64,000 nt of DNA from Nereida sp. MMG025. GTDB taxonomy: Bacteria > Pseudomonadota > Alphaproteobacteria > Rhodobacterales > Rhodobacteraceae. The first letter of the stretch is position 1, and every line of letters starts with the position of its first letter. The position numbers and the translations under genes are program-made. The notes beneath the pieces were generated by a model that worked only from the letters and a program-made list of their open reading frames with translations, did not search any database and was not told the DNA's origin. Of this stretch, positions 63,681 through 64,000 are shown piece after piece. The stretch covers positions 363,001 through 427,000 of the forward strand of contig NZ_JAKFZN010000002.1 in the NCBI RefSeq assembly GCF_021654165.1, written 5' to 3'.

Positions 63681-64000
63681 ATGATCCTCGTTTTCATGTT
63701 TCTTGAGTGTCGCGCATCAATTTGGGTTTGGGCAAGTGTCGTTTTTTTAGCGGGCGCACTATGCTATCCGCTGCGCGCAATTTCTGTGCAAAGCGATCCA
63801 GTGTGGTTGGGTGTCTTTCCCGCATTTGCGCACGCGGCGTTTTTCACCTTCGCCCTTGCGACATTGGGCCGGATGAACAGACGCCACGCAGCCTTGTTTG
63901 TGGGGGTCGCATCAAGTGCCTTTGAATTCATGCAGCATGCTGCAATTTGGAATAGCTTACCGTTGCCGTCCGTGATGATGGACTATGCGGCACACGGAAC
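63681..64000 (+). CDS. Partial integral membrane protein (3' end outside window)
   Basis: An open frame starts at ATG 63681 and continues past the window end with at least 106 residues and about three hydrophobic helices. The pattern SSAFEFMQHAAIW…DYAAHGT (Glu and Gln in a helix, followed by Asp) is reminiscent of VanZ-like proteins. No RBS is strong. The family call is tentative. Confidence 0.5.
   Translation, partial: MILVFMFLECRASIWVWASVVFLAGALCYPLRAISVQSDPVWLGVFPAFAHAAFFTFALATLGRMNRRHAALFVGVASSAFEFMQHAAIWNSLPLPSVMMDYAAHG

Overview
The window looks like a chromosomal segment of an alphaproteobacterium of the Roseobacter group (Rhodobacteraceae). The basis is gene order and family content: hemD–mic60–hemY, a single large flagellar cluster that includes flbT, flaF, a MotE-type chaperone and an SltF-type lytic transglycosylase, and the block ubiE–ubiB / mutM–enoyl-CoA hydratase–rpsT–dnaA–dnaN–recF–gyrB. 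Base composition is moderate, clearly below the high-GC members of the family. The species was not determined.

Layout. 1–3.4 kb: the end of hemD, a Mic60/mitofilin homologue, hemY and tRNA-Thr(CGT). 3.4–3.8 kb: a truncated NAD(P)-epimerase remnant abutting the tRNA. 3.8–34.5 kb: about 37 flagellar genes in alternating blocks. These are motB-flgE-flgK-flgL-flgI(+); fliF-fliH-fliN-fliP(-); fliL-DUF6468-motE-motA-orphan-sltF-flhA-fliR-flhB-fliJ-like(+); flgB-flgC-fliE-fliQ-flgF-flgG-flgA-flgH-second fliL(-); fliI(+); flagellin-flaF-flbT-DUF1217(-); flgJ-flgN(-); and fliK-flgD(+). Many neighbours overlap by four bases (ATGA or GTGA), which implies translational coupling. Rod, hook, MS ring, export gate, ATPase, stator, filament and hook-length genes are present. 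FliG, FliM, FliD, FliS and dedicated sigma factors are not seen here. Sites resembling the CtrA box (TTAA-N7-TTAA) lie in several intergenic regions.

34.4–46.7 kb: ubiquinone genes (ubiE, ubiB), DNA repair (mutM), an enoyl-CoA hydratase, ribosomal protein S20, then the replication block dnaA-dnaN-recF-gyrB. This block is interrupted by a VOC-family gene broken by one in-frame stop and by a LysE-type exporter. 46.7–64 kb: housekeeping and metabolic genes. They include a SARP/BTAD-type TPR regulator, trhO, the NAD salvage pair pncA-pncB, a small-molecule kinase paired with a class III PLP enzyme, arfB, a small BamE-like lipoprotein, a RidA-family protein, a queuosine-precursor transporter, mepA, a UMF1-type MFS protein, an acyl thioesterase, yggT-pta-ackA, and a FkbM methyltransferase/DUF6165/TPR-glycosyltransferase-like trio. 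A partial membrane protein runs off the right edge.

Most worth following up: (1) a 668-residue secreted AMIN-like plus helical-repeat protein coupled to motA and close to a MotE-type chaperone, a candidate MotC analogue; (2) a compact minus-strand transcription unit of about 200 nt at 54.76–54.96 kb, with promoter, terminator, long-range pairing and a 16-nt perfect complement to the 16S rRNA 3' tail; (3) a 39-bp tandem element found twice, each time upstream of a gene in the same relative orientation; (4) CtrA-like boxes in the flagellar cluster; (5) a kinase/PLP phospho-lyase pair.
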